Assembly (NCBI RefSeq): GCF_900104625.1 | Contig: NZ_FNVZ01000005.1 | Span: 186,001 to 250,000, forward strand | Source: Leptotrichia massiliensis | Lineage (GTDB): Bacteria > Fusobacteriota > Fusobacteriia > Fusobacteriales > Leptotrichiaceae | Direction of reading: 5' to 3' | Length of the DNA stretch: 64,000 nucleotides | In this document: positions 14,975-24,842 of the stretch, piece after piece | Numbering within the stretch: the stretch's first letter is position 1 | How the letters are laid out: each line of letters starts with the position of its first letter | The notes under the pieces: generated by a model | The model's database searches: none | What the model was told of the DNA's origin: nothing | What the model saw: only the letters and a program-made list of their open reading frames with translations | Program-made: the position numbers and the translations under genes

Positions 14975-17011
14975 ATGGATAAAAAATATAAGCCGCTCAG
15001 AAATACGAAGCCTGTAAAATGGATTTTTGCAATTATGATGTTCATTTCATTAAATATAACGGGTTTAATTATAGTATCAACAAACTATATGGAAGAACTG
15101 GAAAAAGTTAATAACTATGCGACTTTTGCAAAAATACGTAGATTAATAAAACCTGTAATTATTGGGAAAAAGAATCAGTATATGTACTTTCCATCTGAAA
15201 ATTGGGAAATGGTAATGGAAAAGACGCCTAAATTAACTTCGCAGTTTCAATTAGGTATGTGCTTTATATCTGTTAGCTCGTTAATTATTTTAACAATGCC
15301 GTACTGGAAAAAAAGGAAACTGAAATCGCACGGAGATGCTGAATTTGGAACGTATGATGATTTGAAGAAAGATAAGAAAAAGCCGTCAGATGTAGATTTT
15401 TTAAGTGGCAATGAAAATGGTTTTGTTATTGGATATGTAAAAACTTTATCAGGGAAATTAAAATTACTCTATGATACGTCAATGATACATATTGCCCTGT
15501 TCTTGCCAACAAGAGGAGGAAAAGGTGTGGGATATATTATTCCAAGCCTTATAGCAGGACTGAAAAAAATATCAACCTTTATTTCTGACATAAAGAAGGA
15601 AAATTACGAACTTACAAGCTGGTACAGAGCAAAAATATTGAAACATAAAATATTAAAATTTGAGCCAATGAGTGAACTTTCAAACAGTTATAACTTTTTA
15701 TCGGAAGTACGGTATGGAACAAATTACGAGATTGAAGATTGCAGAATAATTGGAACAATGATTGTTGGGGAAGATGAAAGCAAGGATCCGTTCTGGGGAG
15801 ACAGTGCAAAAGATACAATTTCCACTTTAACTGGTTATGTTCATTACAGGGAAGTAAGCAGCCGTCCTGAAGAAGATCCTGATATAACGGATGTTAGAGT
15901 TTCACTAAACGATGTAATATCAATAATTACTAATACTGAAAATTCTTTGTATAGAATGTTTGCAAAATATCTTGGAAAGCCTATGGAAGAAGATGAATAC
16001 GAAGATGAAATGTCAAAAGATTTTATTCTGAAGGAAAAAACAATTGAAAGGCTTAGAAAAATATATACTGATGAAGAATCAATTAAAGCATTAAACAAAG
16101 GATTGCACCCCTTTGTTGCAAAACAGTTCGGATATTTATTGCAAAATACAGGAGAAAATACGTTCAAGTCTATTACTTCAACGGCAAAGACTAAATTACA
16201 GGTATTTGAAATTCCTTCAGTTGTAAAAAATATAGAAAAGTCTGATTTTAGGGCAATGGACTTAGTTAATGGTGATAATCCTGTAGATTTATACTTTGTA
16301 ATAAAACCAAAAGATATAGATTTGTTAGCTCCGTTAGTACGGATAATGTATATTCAGCTGACAAATTTATTAATGGAAAGTTTAAGCAAGAAAAATTTTA
16401 ACATAACATTTTTAATGGATGAACTAAATGCTTATGGCAAGATGAAGGCTCTTGTAAAAGGGCTTGGATACTATGCAGGATTTGGAATAAAGATGGTTGG
16501 AATATTTCAAGGGCTTGATCAGTTAAATTCGACATATGATAAACAGGGGAAAGAGGTGTTAAATGGATGCCAGATTCAAATATTTGGTAGACCAAACGAT
16601 GAAGCTGCACCTGACTATATTTCAAAGACACTCGGCAAAGAAACAATCAGGGTAAAAAGTAGAAATATTGGGCTAAAAGGGGGAGGAAACGTTTCAGAGC
16701 AGGGAAAGGATTTATTAAGTCCTTCAGAAACAAGACTGCTGCCTGACAGAAAGGCAGTTGTAATTACAGGATATAAAAAACCTTTATTATTAGATAAGCT
16801 CTATTACTACGAATATCCTGAACTGCTAAAAAGGACACAGCACCAGCCAGTATTCTTTAAGGACGGATATGTAATATTTGAAGCAATGAAGGGGATGTAT
16901 GAATACAAGCATACATTTAAGATGAAAGAGGAAGATTTTTATGATGATATAAAATATGAAAAAATTATTGAAAAGGTAAGAAAAAAGTATAAATCAGAAA
17001 AAATAGGATAG
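14975..17011 (+). CDS. traG: VirD4/TraG-type coupling ATPase
   Basis: 678 residues. Two N-terminal membrane helices (about 14-34 and 90-106), Walker A variant PTRGGKGVGYIIPSLI (~185), Walker B ITFLMDELNAYGKM (~480) and the FGRPNDEAAPDYISKTLG region. Coupling proteins take the relaxase-DNA complex to the secretion channel. Starts 3 bases after trbI. Confidence 0.94.
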   Translation: MDKKYKPLRNTKPVKWIFAIMMFISLNITGLIIVSTNYMEELEKVNNYATFAKIRRLIKPVIIGKKNQYMYFPSENWEMVMEKTPKLTSQFQLGMCFISVSSLIILTMPYWKKRKLKSHGDAEFGTYDDLKKDKKKPSDVDFLSGNENGFVIGYVKTLSGKLKLLYDTSMIHIALFLPTRGGKGVGYIIPSLIAGLKKISTFISDIKKENYELTSWYRAKILKHKILKFEPMSELSNSYNFLSEVRYGTNYEIEDCRIIGTMIVGEDESKDPFWGDSAKDTISTLTGYVHYREVSSRPEEDPDITDVRVSLNDVISIITNTENSLYRMFAKYLGKPMEEDEYEDEMSKDFILKEKTIERLRKIYTDEESIKALNKGLHPFVAKQFGYLLQNTGENTFKSITSTAKTKLQVFEIPSVVKNIEKSDFRAMDLVNGDNPVDLYFVIKPKDIDLLAPLVRIMYIQLTNLLMESLSKKNFNITFLMDELNAYGKMKALVKGLGYYAGFGIKMVGIFQGLDQLNSTYDKQGKEVLNGCQIQIFGRPNDEAAPDYISKTLGKETIRVKSRNIGLKGGGNVSEQGKDLLSPSETRLLPDRKAVVITGYKKPLLLDKLYYYEYPELLKRTQHQPVFFKDGYVIFEAMKGMYEYKHTFKMKEEDFYDDIKYEKIIEKVRKKYKSEKIG

Positions 17012-17019
17012 GGAGATAT

Positions 17020-17319
17020 ATGGAAAATATTGAAGAGACAATTAATGGTTCAGATGAAATAGTAAATAAAAAGAGAAAAGCTAGAGAAAAAAATTATACT
17101 GAAAGAATAAAAAGAAATAAAGAAAAGATTGCCAAACTGGAGAAAATAATGGCTGATTCCGAAAAGGAAATTGAAAAGGTTGAACAGGAAAATGCAGACA
17201 TTTTAAAAGAGATTTTAGAAAAATCTGGTGTCGGAAACAAACTTTTAAAAATCATAATTGAAAGTCCAAGCAATGATGAAATTGCTAAAAAAATGAAGGA
17301 ACTGGCAGAAATATTATGA
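17020..17319 (+). CDS. Small coiled-coil protein in T4SS operon
   Basis: 99 residues, mostly charged helix with heptad character (ERIKRNKEKIAKLEKIMADS), then GNKLLKIIIESPSNDEIAKK. It overlaps the next gene by 4 bases (ATGA), so translation is coupled. Unknown role; a scaffold for the VirB11 or VirD4 ATPases is possible. Confidence 0.6.
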   Translation: MENIEETINGSDEIVNKKRKAREKNYTERIKRNKEKIAKLEKIMADSEKEIEKVEQENADILKEILEKSGVGNKLLKIIIESPSNDEIAKKMKELAEIL

Positions 17320-18305
17320 CGGAAAGTGAAAAATATGAACTTCAGAAGCAGGCACAAATAGACTTTGTAAATGAAAGGCTGTCAGCATTGAAGGAATATA
17401 TGGAAGATGACGACATTACTGAAATAATGCTAAATCCTGATGGATATGTATGGGTGGAATCATATGAAAGGGGAATGTATAAGACAAATACATACCTGAA
17501 TGAGATGGAAGGATACAAAATTATTCAGGTGCTTGCTTCATATAACTCAAAGATAATTTCTGAAAAAAATCCAAGACTTTCTGGAAACTTGCCAAATTCT
17601 GACAGATTTCAAGGAGCCGCAAAAGGAATTACTAAAGGGATTCCAGTATTTACAATAAGGAAAAGGCCTAAAAAAATATTTACACTCGATGATTATTTAG
17701 CAATGGGTTCAATTACAGAATTTCAGAAAAATTTTCTTACAGAAGCCATTTTAAATAAAAAGAATATAGTTGTATCGGGCGGAACTGGTACAGGAAAGAC
17801 AACATTTACTAATGCTCTTGTGGATTATTTAAAGGAAGTGGACAGAATCAGAAATACTGTTGAAAGAATATACATTATTGAGGAAGTTGAGGAAATTATT
17901 TGCAATAAGGAAAACGTGTTAAGAGTTTTTGTAACTGAGGATGTTTCTGCACTGGAATTATCAAAGGATGCACTTAGACACAGGCCAGACAGAATTCTTC
18001 AAGGAGAACTCAGATATGGTGCGGAAGCAGTGGAAATACTTAAAAACTGGAATACTGGGCATAGTGGAGGATTTACAACAGTCCATTCGGATGGTGCAGA
18101 AGAAACTTTGGAAAGATTGGAAGAGCTGTTAATGGAAGTTGATAGGAATCCAAGACAGCCACTTATAGGGCGTTCTGTGGATGTAATCGTGAATATTATA
18201 AGAACGACTGAAAATGGTAAAACTGTAAGAAAAGTGAATAAGATAATCAAAGTGAATGGCTTTAACAAAAAGACAAAGGAATATGAAATTGAGGAGGTAG
18301 GATAA
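17316..18305 (+). CDS. trbB: VirB11/TrbB-type secretion ATPase
   Basis: 329 residues. Walker A VVSGGTGTGKTTFTNAL (~155), Asp/His boxes LRHRPDRILQGELRYGAEA and HSGGFTTVHSDGAEETLERL, as in VirB11/TrbB hexameric ATPases that power pilus assembly and substrate transfer. It overlaps its neighbours on both sides by 1 to 4 bases. Confidence 0.94.
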   Translation: MTESEKYELQKQAQIDFVNERLSALKEYMEDDDITEIMLNPDGYVWVESYERGMYKTNTYLNEMEGYKIIQVLASYNSKIISEKNPRLSGNLPNSDRFQGAAKGITKGIPVFTIRKRPKKIFTLDDYLAMGSITEFQKNFLTEAILNKKNIVVSGGTGTGKTTFTNALVDYLKEVDRIRNTVERIYIIEEVEEIICNKENVLRVFVTEDVSALELSKDALRHRPDRILQGELRYGAEAVEILKNWNTGHSGGFTTVHSDGAEETLERLEELLMEVDRNPRQPLIGRSVDVIVNIIRTTENGKTVRKVNKIIKVNGFNKKTKEYEIEEVG

Positions 18306-18544
18306 TGAAATTAAAAGTGTATAAATCTTTGCTGGATGTGAAGATGATAATGGGGTTGCCATATAAGGTTTTTATATCGCTAGTATTATTAACAGGAATC
18401 ATATTTTTAATATTCAGGCATTGGGTAATTTTTATACCGGCAGGGGCAATATATATTCTATGTGCAGTTATGTCAGTAAAGGATCCGATGACGTTGGAAC
18501 TGATAATAGAGCATTACAAGACTGAAAGATATTTAAATCCTTAA
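18305..18544 (+). CDS. trbD: VirB3/TrbD-type inner-membrane protein
   Basis: 79 residues, Y-K-S-L format at the N-terminus, two adjacent membrane helices (about 23-37 and 38-55), and the end KDPMTLELIIEHYKTERYLNP. Size, layout and position between VirB11 and VirB4 match VirB3/TrbD. Confidence 0.8.
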   Translation: MKLKVYKSLLDVKMIMGLPYKVFISLVLLTGIIFLIFRHWVIFIPAGAIYILCAVMSVKDPMTLELIIEHYKTERYLNP

Positions 18545-18599
18545 GCGAATATTAAAAATAGAAGCGAAAAGAAAAAATATTGAAAGGGGAATAATTGAA

Positions 18600-19223
18600 A
18601 TGAAAGAAAAAATTATGAATTTTTTAGAAGAAAGAACAAAAAATGAAGTCGGATATACTACATTAAGCAGAAATCAGATAATGGAAAAACTGGGAATAAA
18701 AGAGGAAGAAAAGTTTAATGAAGCATTTAAGGAGTTAGTACAAGATAATAAAGTATTCTTTCATAATTCATCAGAAGAAAAAATAAATTATGATGGTTCT
18801 ATATTTGAAGTAAATAAAATAAAATATTTTACCAATAAAGATAAATCACTTGAATTTAAAAATAACTATGAAAAAAAATTGGAAGAAATAGCGGATAAAA
18901 TAAAAGAAACAGAAAAAGTGAAGGGAGAAAAGCTTTCAACATTATCAGATAATGCAAAATTAATTTACAATACATACAAAGAAAATGTAGGAAACTTAGT
19001 ATATCTTGACTCAAAATCAGTTAGAGAAAAAACAGGACTAGAATTTAAAGACTTTGTAGCCGCACAAAAAGAATTATCATCAAATAAAGTGTTATTTATG
19101 ACAAAAATATCTAAAAGCAACGAAGAAAAATTCGTATTAATAGATAGAGGAGACATTTTAAGTAAAGTTCTAAAAAGAGAAGAAATTAAGGAAAATATTA
19201 AAAATAAAGAAAAGGAAAGATAG
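18600..19223 (+). CDS. Tandem winged-helix-like protein in T4SS operon
   Basis: 207 residues with no signal or membrane segment. Two similar segments, about 4-60 (FLEERTKNEVGYTTLSRNQI, EKLGI, FKELVQDNKVFF) and about 122-175 (YNTYKENVGNLVYLDSKSVR, EKTGL, KELSSNKVLFMTK), look like repeated winged-helix domains joined by a coiled coil. Such a protein between VirB3 and VirB4 is not a canonical T4SS part. It may be a regulator or DNA-binding accessory. Confidence 0.5.
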   Translation: MKEKIMNFLEERTKNEVGYTTLSRNQIMEKLGIKEEEKFNEAFKELVQDNKVFFHNSSEEKINYDGSIFEVNKIKYFTNKDKSLEFKNNYEKKLEEIADKIKETEKVKGEKLSTLSDNAKLIYNTYKENVGNLVYLDSKSVREKTGLEFKDFVAAQKELSSNKVLFMTKISKSNEEKFVLIDRGDILSKVLKREEIKENIKNKEKER

Positions 19224-19224
19224 A

Positions 19225-21708
19225 ATGGGAAAAACACTTGATAACTACAAAAATTCATTTATCTATCATATTCCTTGGGACTTCCTTCTCAATGACTTTA
19301 TTCTTGTTAATAAAAATATGGGGTTTCAGGTAACTCTCAAAGTGAGAAATCACGACTTGGATTTTTTTACTGAGGAAGAAGTGAACTTGAAAATATTGCA
19401 GTATAACAATGCGATAAAAAAATTGCCTGACAATTTTATTGTTCATTATGAAGTTCAAAGAAAGAAGTCAAGAGGATATATTGAAACAGAAATTAATGAC
19501 AACTTTATACCTACAGTTCTTATAGAAAATGAAAGAAAGGATTTATTTTCAAAAGGGGAATATTTTAAATGTGACTACTATATAACATTGACATATTTAA
19601 TAGCAGAAGATGCTGAAAATAAGATAAACTCATTGCTGGCTAGTAAAAAGGAAGATGATTCAGAAGAAAAAATGGCTGAGGAAGCAGAAAGGGAATTAAA
19701 AATATTTAGACAAAAAGTAGCTTCATTTATTGCGTTATTAAAATATGCTACAACAAGCATTGAAGTCTTGCAGGGAGATGAACTTATGGCATATATGTAT
19801 TCCACAGTAAATGCTGAATTTCCTGAAAAGAAGAAAATGCCTACATCTCCTCTATATCCAATTGATCAATATTTGTCAAACTCAAGTTTTGAAAATGGAA
19901 AAGACACGAAAATACAAAGACTGACAAAGGCAAAGCATTTAAGGACAATCTCGGTTAACCTGTTTCCTGATGAGATAGAGTCAAGAGTTTTAAAAAAACT
20001 TGAAAGTCTGGACTTTGAATTTAGAATGTCGGCAAGATACATCATACTTTCACAAAATGAATCAAAAAAGATGTTAAAAAACTTCTTTATTTTTCATCAG
20101 GGAAAGCAGAAGAATTTTGGACAGTATATAACGGAAGCTATAACTAAAAAGCCTTCATTTAACATTGATGAGCTGGAACTAGCAAAAACAGAAGAAGCCA
20201 AAATGGCTTTAAATGAATTTAAGGAAGGCGGAATGAGTTATGGCTATTACACATTTACTATAATACTTGCTGATGAAGATATAAAAAGGCTTGAAGATAA
20301 TGCACTTAAAATAGTAACAATATTTGATGAGCAGGACTTTACTTGCTCGATTGACAAGTACAATATTTTCCCTTCATATTTAGGGGCTATTCCAGGAAAT
20401 GTGAAGGCGAATATAAGAAAATATCCAATAAACTCAATGCTTTTAAGCTGTCTTTTCCCTACTTCATCGCTGTATCGTGGAGAGGAAGTGAATGAATTTT
20501 TTAGGGATAAGAAAAATATTACAGGTGTTCCGCTTATGATGACTAAAACAGATTTGAACGATATATTTTACTTTAACCTTCATATAAAGGATGCGGCACA
20601 TACACTTATAGCAGGTCCAACAAGGTCAGGAAAATCAGTATTATTGGGAATGCTGGTAGCTGAACTTAAAAAATATCCTAATGCACAGGTATTCTTTTTT
20701 GATAAAGGTGGCTCAATACGTGTTTTAACTGCCTGTATGGGTGGAAAATTTTATGACTTGGGAAAAGGTGGAGATAATGATTTGGCATTTCAGCCACTTG
20801 CAAATATTCATATCGAAACAGAAAGAGCATTTGCAAGCAACTGGATAATTTCCCTTCTTCAGCAGGAAAATGTAATTGTAACGCCTGATATGAAAAGCAC
20901 AATCTGGGAAACACTTACTACTCTTTCAAATGATCCGCCTAACAGGAGAACAATGGCAAATTTTGCATTTACAGTTATGAATAAGGAAATTCAGAAGGCA
21001 CTTGAGCCATACACAAATACAGGTTCGTATGGAAAATATTTTGATAACAATGAAGATAATTTTTCAGACTCAAACTGGCAAGTATTTGAAATGGGAAGAA
21101 TAATAGAAGATCCAAAAGCGACGGCTCCCATATTAAGTTATCTATTTCATAGAATAGAAGTGGAAAAATTAACAAAGGACTATCTGACTGCAATCGTAGT
21201 CGATGAGGCTTGGTTTGCAATGGAAAATGAAAGTTTCAGGCTTAAATTCAATGACTGGCTTAGAACACTTGCAAAACTGAATGCCTTTATAATCTTTGCA
21301 ACACAGTCGCTTGATGAAATTTCAAAATCTGAAATAACATCTGCAATAGTTGACGGATGTAAAACAAAGATACTTCTTCCCTCTCCACAGGCACAGAATT
21401 ACTGGAAGGAACTTTATTCAAAGTTTGGATTAAATGCAATAGAAATTGAAAGAGTTGCACGTGGACAAATGCAGAAGCAATATTTTTACAAAAGTGAACT
21501 TGGGGCAAGAGAATTTGAAATGGATTTAGGTAAAATTGAACTGGCTTATGTAGGTTCTGCAAGTTCGACAGATCAGATGAAAATACAGGAAATATGTTCA
21601 GAAACAAATGATTTAAAGGAAATTAACTTAAAATGGCTAGAATATAAATTGGGTAAAAATAGTCAGGAATTTAGAAGATGTAAGGAAATTATACAGGGAG
21701 GCAACTAA
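19225..21708 (+). CDS. trbE: VirB4/TrbE-type T4SS ATPase
   Basis: 827 residues, the largest T4SS ATPase. The N-terminal CagE/TrbE/VirB domain is followed by Walker A AGPTRSGKSVLLGMLVAEL (~460), a Walker B region AIVVDEAWFAME (~655), and FIIFATQSLDEISKSEI. It energises pilus assembly and DNA transport at the inner membrane. Starts 2 bases after the previous gene. Confidence 0.94.
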   Translation: MGKTLDNYKNSFIYHIPWDFLLNDFILVNKNMGFQVTLKVRNHDLDFFTEEEVNLKILQYNNAIKKLPDNFIVHYEVQRKKSRGYIETEINDNFIPTVLIENERKDLFSKGEYFKCDYYITLTYLIAEDAENKINSLLASKKEDDSEEKMAEEAERELKIFRQKVASFIALLKYATTSIEVLQGDELMAYMYSTVNAEFPEKKKMPTSPLYPIDQYLSNSSFENGKDTKIQRLTKAKHLRTISVNLFPDEIESRVLKKLESLDFEFRMSARYIILSQNESKKMLKNFFIFHQGKQKNFGQYITEAITKKPSFNIDELELAKTEEAKMALNEFKEGGMSYGYYTFTIILADEDIKRLEDNALKIVTIFDEQDFTCSIDKYNIFPSYLGAIPGNVKANIRKYPINSMLLSCLFPTSSLYRGEEVNEFFRDKKNITGVPLMMTKTDLNDIFYFNLHIKDAAHTLIAGPTRSGKSVLLGMLVAELKKYPNAQVFFFDKGGSIRVLTACMGGKFYDLGKGGDNDLAFQPLANIHIETERAFASNWIISLLQQENVIVTPDMKSTIWETLTTLSNDPPNRRTMANFAFTVMNKEIQKALEPYTNTGSYGKYFDNNEDNFSDSNWQVFEMGRIIEDPKATAPILSYLFHRIEVEKLTKDYLTAIVVDEAWFAMENESFRLKFNDWLRTLAKLNAFIIFATQSLDEISKSEITSAIVDGCKTKILLPSPQAQNYWKELYSKFGLNAIEIERVARGQMQKQYFYKSELGAREFEMDLGKIELAYVGSASSTDQMKIQEICSETNDLKEINLKWLEYKLGKNSQEFRRCKEIIQGGN

Positions 21709-21709
21709 A

Positions 21710-22441
21710 ATGAAAAAAATAATATTCTTTTTAATGACAATGACAATCATATCAGTAAATTTGTTTTCAGGAATACTTGGAGGAGGCAGTGGAGCTTCTG
21801 ATTATTGGCAAATGAAAACATATTTTGAAAGTGTGGCAATCAATGCACAGACGCTAAAAAGCCTGAATGCACAGTTAAAAGAAATAGAAAGACAGATTGA
21901 GCTTTCCAAAAAATTACCTGAAGCCTATCTAAAAAAATATATAAGCCAGTATGATGACACAATAAAGACGTTAGTTAGAATAACAAACACTACAAAATCA
22001 ACATTAAGGGATGCCAAGAAAGCGGAATTATGGTTTAAAGATGTCTACGCTGATGCTAATAATAGACAGTATATGGCTCTTCTTGACAGATTTACAAATA
22101 CACTTGATAATCTCTCAAGGGACGCAATGAAGTCAGGCTCTATGAATGAAGTGGCAATGAAAAAAACATCGGATAATGCAAGGATACTTATAAGAAAAAC
22201 TCACGAAGCAAAAAATCCACAGCAAGTATTGGAAGTGCTATCACAATGGAGTGCCAATCTGTCAGTGCAGATGAATGCAATAGCAGATATGATTTCAACT
22301 ACAAACAGACTTGACGCATTAAAGGCGGCTGAAGAAGTGCAGGCAAGAAGGAAAGCTCAAAAAAGAAGCGAATATACAAAAAACAGTTTAAACAATCATA
22401 TAAAGGCAATGGAAAATGAAGTGAAAAAACATAAGAGATAA
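21710..22441 (+). CDS. trbJ: VirB5/TrbJ-type protein
   Basis: 243 residues with a signal peptide (about 1-20) and helical, Gln/Lys-rich body (NAQTLKSLNAQLKEIERQIE ... MALLDRFTNTLDNLS). This matches TrbJ, the VirB5-like secreted factor at the pilus tip or periplasm. Its place between VirB4 and TrbL supports the call. Confidence 0.8.
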   Translation: MKKIIFFLMTMTIISVNLFSGILGGGSGASDYWQMKTYFESVAINAQTLKSLNAQLKEIERQIELSKKLPEAYLKKYISQYDDTIKTLVRITNTTKSTLRDAKKAELWFKDVYADANNRQYMALLDRFTNTLDNLSRDAMKSGSMNEVAMKKTSDNARILIRKTHEAKNPQQVLEVLSQWSANLSVQMNAIADMISTTNRLDALKAAEEVQARRKAQKRSEYTKNSLNNHIKAMENEVKKHKR

Positions 22442-22454
22442 GGAGGAGAAATAA

Positions 22455-23924
22455 TTGGCAGCGGCAAATTTTCAATTTGATACGGCACTGATTGAACCGA
22501 TAATCAGTATGCTTGATACAGGAATGACAACCTTAATGGTTGTAATATTGACACTTGCCTCATCATTTGCTGTGCTAGACTTATCATTTACAGCCTTCTT
22601 TAACTGGTCGGAAAATATAGGCAATACACTTGTTGAAACTATAAAAAAACTTGTAAGATATGCACTTACTTTTGGTCTTATAAAAATGTATAAAGAACTG
22701 CTGGATATGGCATATAAACTATTTTCCGATATAGGAAACTTATTTGGAGAAGGTCTTGGAAGTCCGTTAAAAGTGCAGAGCATTTGGGATAAGTTATGGG
22801 AGGAATTAAGCAAGTTTTTAAGTATAGTTTTAAAGTTTCAAGATTTTTGGGCTATTCTGTACTTTATTCTATTTATTATTGGATTCATATTTTTAGTGTT
22901 TATAATATCCACAATAACAATAGCGATAATACAGTTCCATGTAGTTGGAAAATTGGCAATAATATATCTTGCTTGTCTACCACTTGACGCTTTGAGCGAT
23001 ATAGGAAGAAAAACTTTGGGAGCAATTGTAGGCTCAGGTACTCAATTAATGGTTGCAGTTGCACTTTCATCTATGGGAGTAAAAATTTTAAAATCTTATC
23101 CTATTCCTGAAAATATTGGGGCAGAAAATAACGAGCCTCATACGATAATTGTGTGGCTTGCGGTATTCATAGCAATTTCATTTTTAATAAAGAACTATCA
23201 GAGCATAGCTTCTCTAATTTTATACGGACAAGGTGGATTAAATGGCTCACAGCTTGGTAATTTTACTGGAAATGTTGTTAGTGCAGGAGGCTCAGCTGTA
23301 GGAGGAGTTACATCTTTATTAGGAAGTGCGGCAGTTGGTGGACTAGGTGCCGCAGTTGGTGCAGTTGTTGGTGGGGTGTCTACTGGAGGAGCAGGAGCAA
23401 TAGCAGGTATGAAGACAGGTGCGAAAATAGGCTCTAAAATAGGAAAATATCCTGGAAATCTGACTGCTTCGGCTGCTGAAAATGCAGGAAAAGCAATAAA
23501 AGTAATGACGATGGACTTTGATCCGATTGCTTCAGGCAGAAAAGTAAGAAATATGGCCAGCGATGGAATTAAAAAATTTATGGGCAATAAAAAAGATGAC
23601 AAGAAGGATACCGGAGAAAATAAATCACAAGAAACAGAAAATACAAACAGTAAAAATCAAAATTCTCAAAATGCAAATAAAGTAAATGAAGAAAATAAAT
23701 CAGGAAATGTGGATAGAACAGCCGATACAAAAGAGGCTGAAGAAAAGATGAGAAGTGATAGCAGCAAGACAGCCTCGAATAAGGATTCTCAAAAACAGTC
23801 AAATGAAGGGAAGAAAGTCACGCAAAAACATTCAGAAAATACAAAAACAAAAGAAACTGAGAATAGTAACAGTGAAACTTTTGCAGAATCTGAAATGAGG
23901 AGAGAAAAGAACAGCAAGGAATAA
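22455..23924 (+). CDS. trbL: TrbL/VirB6-type polytopic membrane protein
   Basis: 489 residues, TTG start after AGGAGG. Five to six membrane helices (about 25-60, 70-85, 128-165, 190-210, 230-260), a Gly/Ala-rich loop (about 270-330) and a ~130-residue disordered Lys/Asn/Ser/Glu tail. TrbL/VirB6 forms the inner-membrane pore. It closes the first T4SS block. Confidence 0.88.
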   Translation: MAAANFQFDTALIEPIISMLDTGMTTLMVVILTLASSFAVLDLSFTAFFNWSENIGNTLVETIKKLVRYALTFGLIKMYKELLDMAYKLFSDIGNLFGEGLGSPLKVQSIWDKLWEELSKFLSIVLKFQDFWAILYFILFIIGFIFLVFIISTITIAIIQFHVVGKLAIIYLACLPLDALSDIGRKTLGAIVGSGTQLMVAVALSSMGVKILKSYPIPENIGAENNEPHTIIVWLAVFIAISFLIKNYQSIASLILYGQGGLNGSQLGNFTGNVVSAGGSAVGGVTSLLGSAAVGGLGAAVGAVVGGVSTGGAGAIAGMKTGAKIGSKIGKYPGNLTASAAENAGKAIKVMTMDFDPIASGRKVRNMASDGIKKFMGNKKDDKKDTGENKSQETENTNSKNQNSQNANKVNEENKSGNVDRTADTKEAEEKMRSDSSKTASNKDSQKQSNEGKKVTQKHSENTKTKETENSNSETFAESEMRREKNSKE

Positions 23925-23977
23925 AATGTGTAAGGACAATGACAATAGAATATTAATCTAGTCTTAAAAAATTCAGA

Positions 23978-24005
23978 TTGAAAAAACTATTAGATGTGAT
24001 ATAAT
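23978..24005 (+). promoter_or_regulatory. Promoter of the toxin-antitoxin cargo
   Basis: TTGAAA (23978-23983), a 16-bp spacer and TATAAT (24000-24005), about 40 bases before the antitoxin-like ATG at 24044. Confidence 0.6.
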
Positions 24006-24043
24006 ATTATTGTAAAAATAGAAATTTAAAAGAGGTGATAAAA

Positions 24044-24229
24044 ATGGCAACTTCAAGTTTTACAACAGAATTAAAGTTTGATACAGAGGAAAAAATTTCA
24101 TCATTTTTAGAAGCTATTGAAAATGCAAAAAATAATAAACCACTAGATGTAGATGTAGAATATGAATTTATTAAGGGTAATGATGTAAAAAAATTTTTTG
24201 AAGAATCTTCTGAAAAGAAAGGAGAATAA
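24044..24229 (+). CDS. Small acidic protein, likely antitoxin of GNAT pair
   Basis: 61 residues from the ATG at 24044 (AGAGGTGATAAAA upstream). Compact, acidic, no clear ribbon-helix-helix. Its stop overlaps the next ATG by 1 base, typical of toxin-antitoxin operons with the antitoxin first. Assigned by context. Confidence 0.5.
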   Translation: MATSSFTTELKFDTEEKISSFLEAIENAKNNKPLDVDVEYEFIKGNDVKKFFEESSEKKGE

Positions 24230-24798
24230 TGAAATTTACTACATTTTCTTTAACAGAGTTATTATCACAAATTGGAGAAGATAAAGTTCGTAATAAATTA
24301 AAAGGATTTAGAAGCAAAGATAAGGACATTGAAAATTTTTTAATAAATAAGGCTATTTTCTTTGAAAAAATTTCGATTTCTTCAACATATTTAATTTTTA
24401 ATTCTGAAAAAGAATTAGCAGGATATTTTTCCATAGCAAATAGAAGTTTAATACTCCAAAAGGAAGATTTAGATATAATTTCAAAAACTTTAAAAAAGAG
24501 ATTAACTAAAAGTGCTTCTGAAAATAAATCAGGTGATTATGTAATTAATAGTTTTCTTTTAGGTCAAGTTGGTAAAAACTTTAATTTAGAGAAAAATAAT
24601 TTAACAGGAAATGAAATTTTAAAAATTGCATATGAGTTATTGTTAGAAATTAGACAGAAAATTAGAGTAAAATTTATTTGGCTTGAATGTCAAAATAATG
24701 AAAAAATTTTGAATTTTTACCAAAATTTTGGATTTTCTAAAATAGATAATTTTATTTCTGAAAGTGGTTATAATGTAATGATAATGGAATTAAAATAA
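24229..24798 (+). CDS. GNAT-family acetyltransferase, likely toxin
   Basis: 189 residues. FLLGQVGKNF (~108) and IWLECQNNEKILNFYQNFGF (~150-170) are the acetyl-CoA-binding and C-terminal GNAT motifs. GNAT toxins such as TacT acetylate aminoacyl-tRNA and block translation, and pair with a small upstream antitoxin as here. Substrate inferred from the family only. Confidence 0.7.
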   Translation: MKFTTFSLTELLSQIGEDKVRNKLKGFRSKDKDIENFLINKAIFFEKISISSTYLIFNSEKELAGYFSIANRSLILQKEDLDIISKTLKKRLTKSASENKSGDYVINSFLLGQVGKNFNLEKNNLTGNEILKIAYELLLEIRQKIRVKFIWLECQNNEKILNFYQNFGFSKIDNFISESGYNVMIMELK

Positions 24799-24842
24799 GG
24801 TTCTGAGAAAATAAAATAGTTATCATAAAGAATAGGAGAATA

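Noticed and set aside
23198-23602. 134-codon proline/alanine-rich minus-strand frame
   Set aside because: Antisense of the Gly/Ala-rich loop of TrbL.
5846-23946. AGGACAATGACAAT at 5846-5859 and 23933-23946
   Set aside because: A 14-base match in DNA this AT-rich can occur by chance; no shared structure around it.
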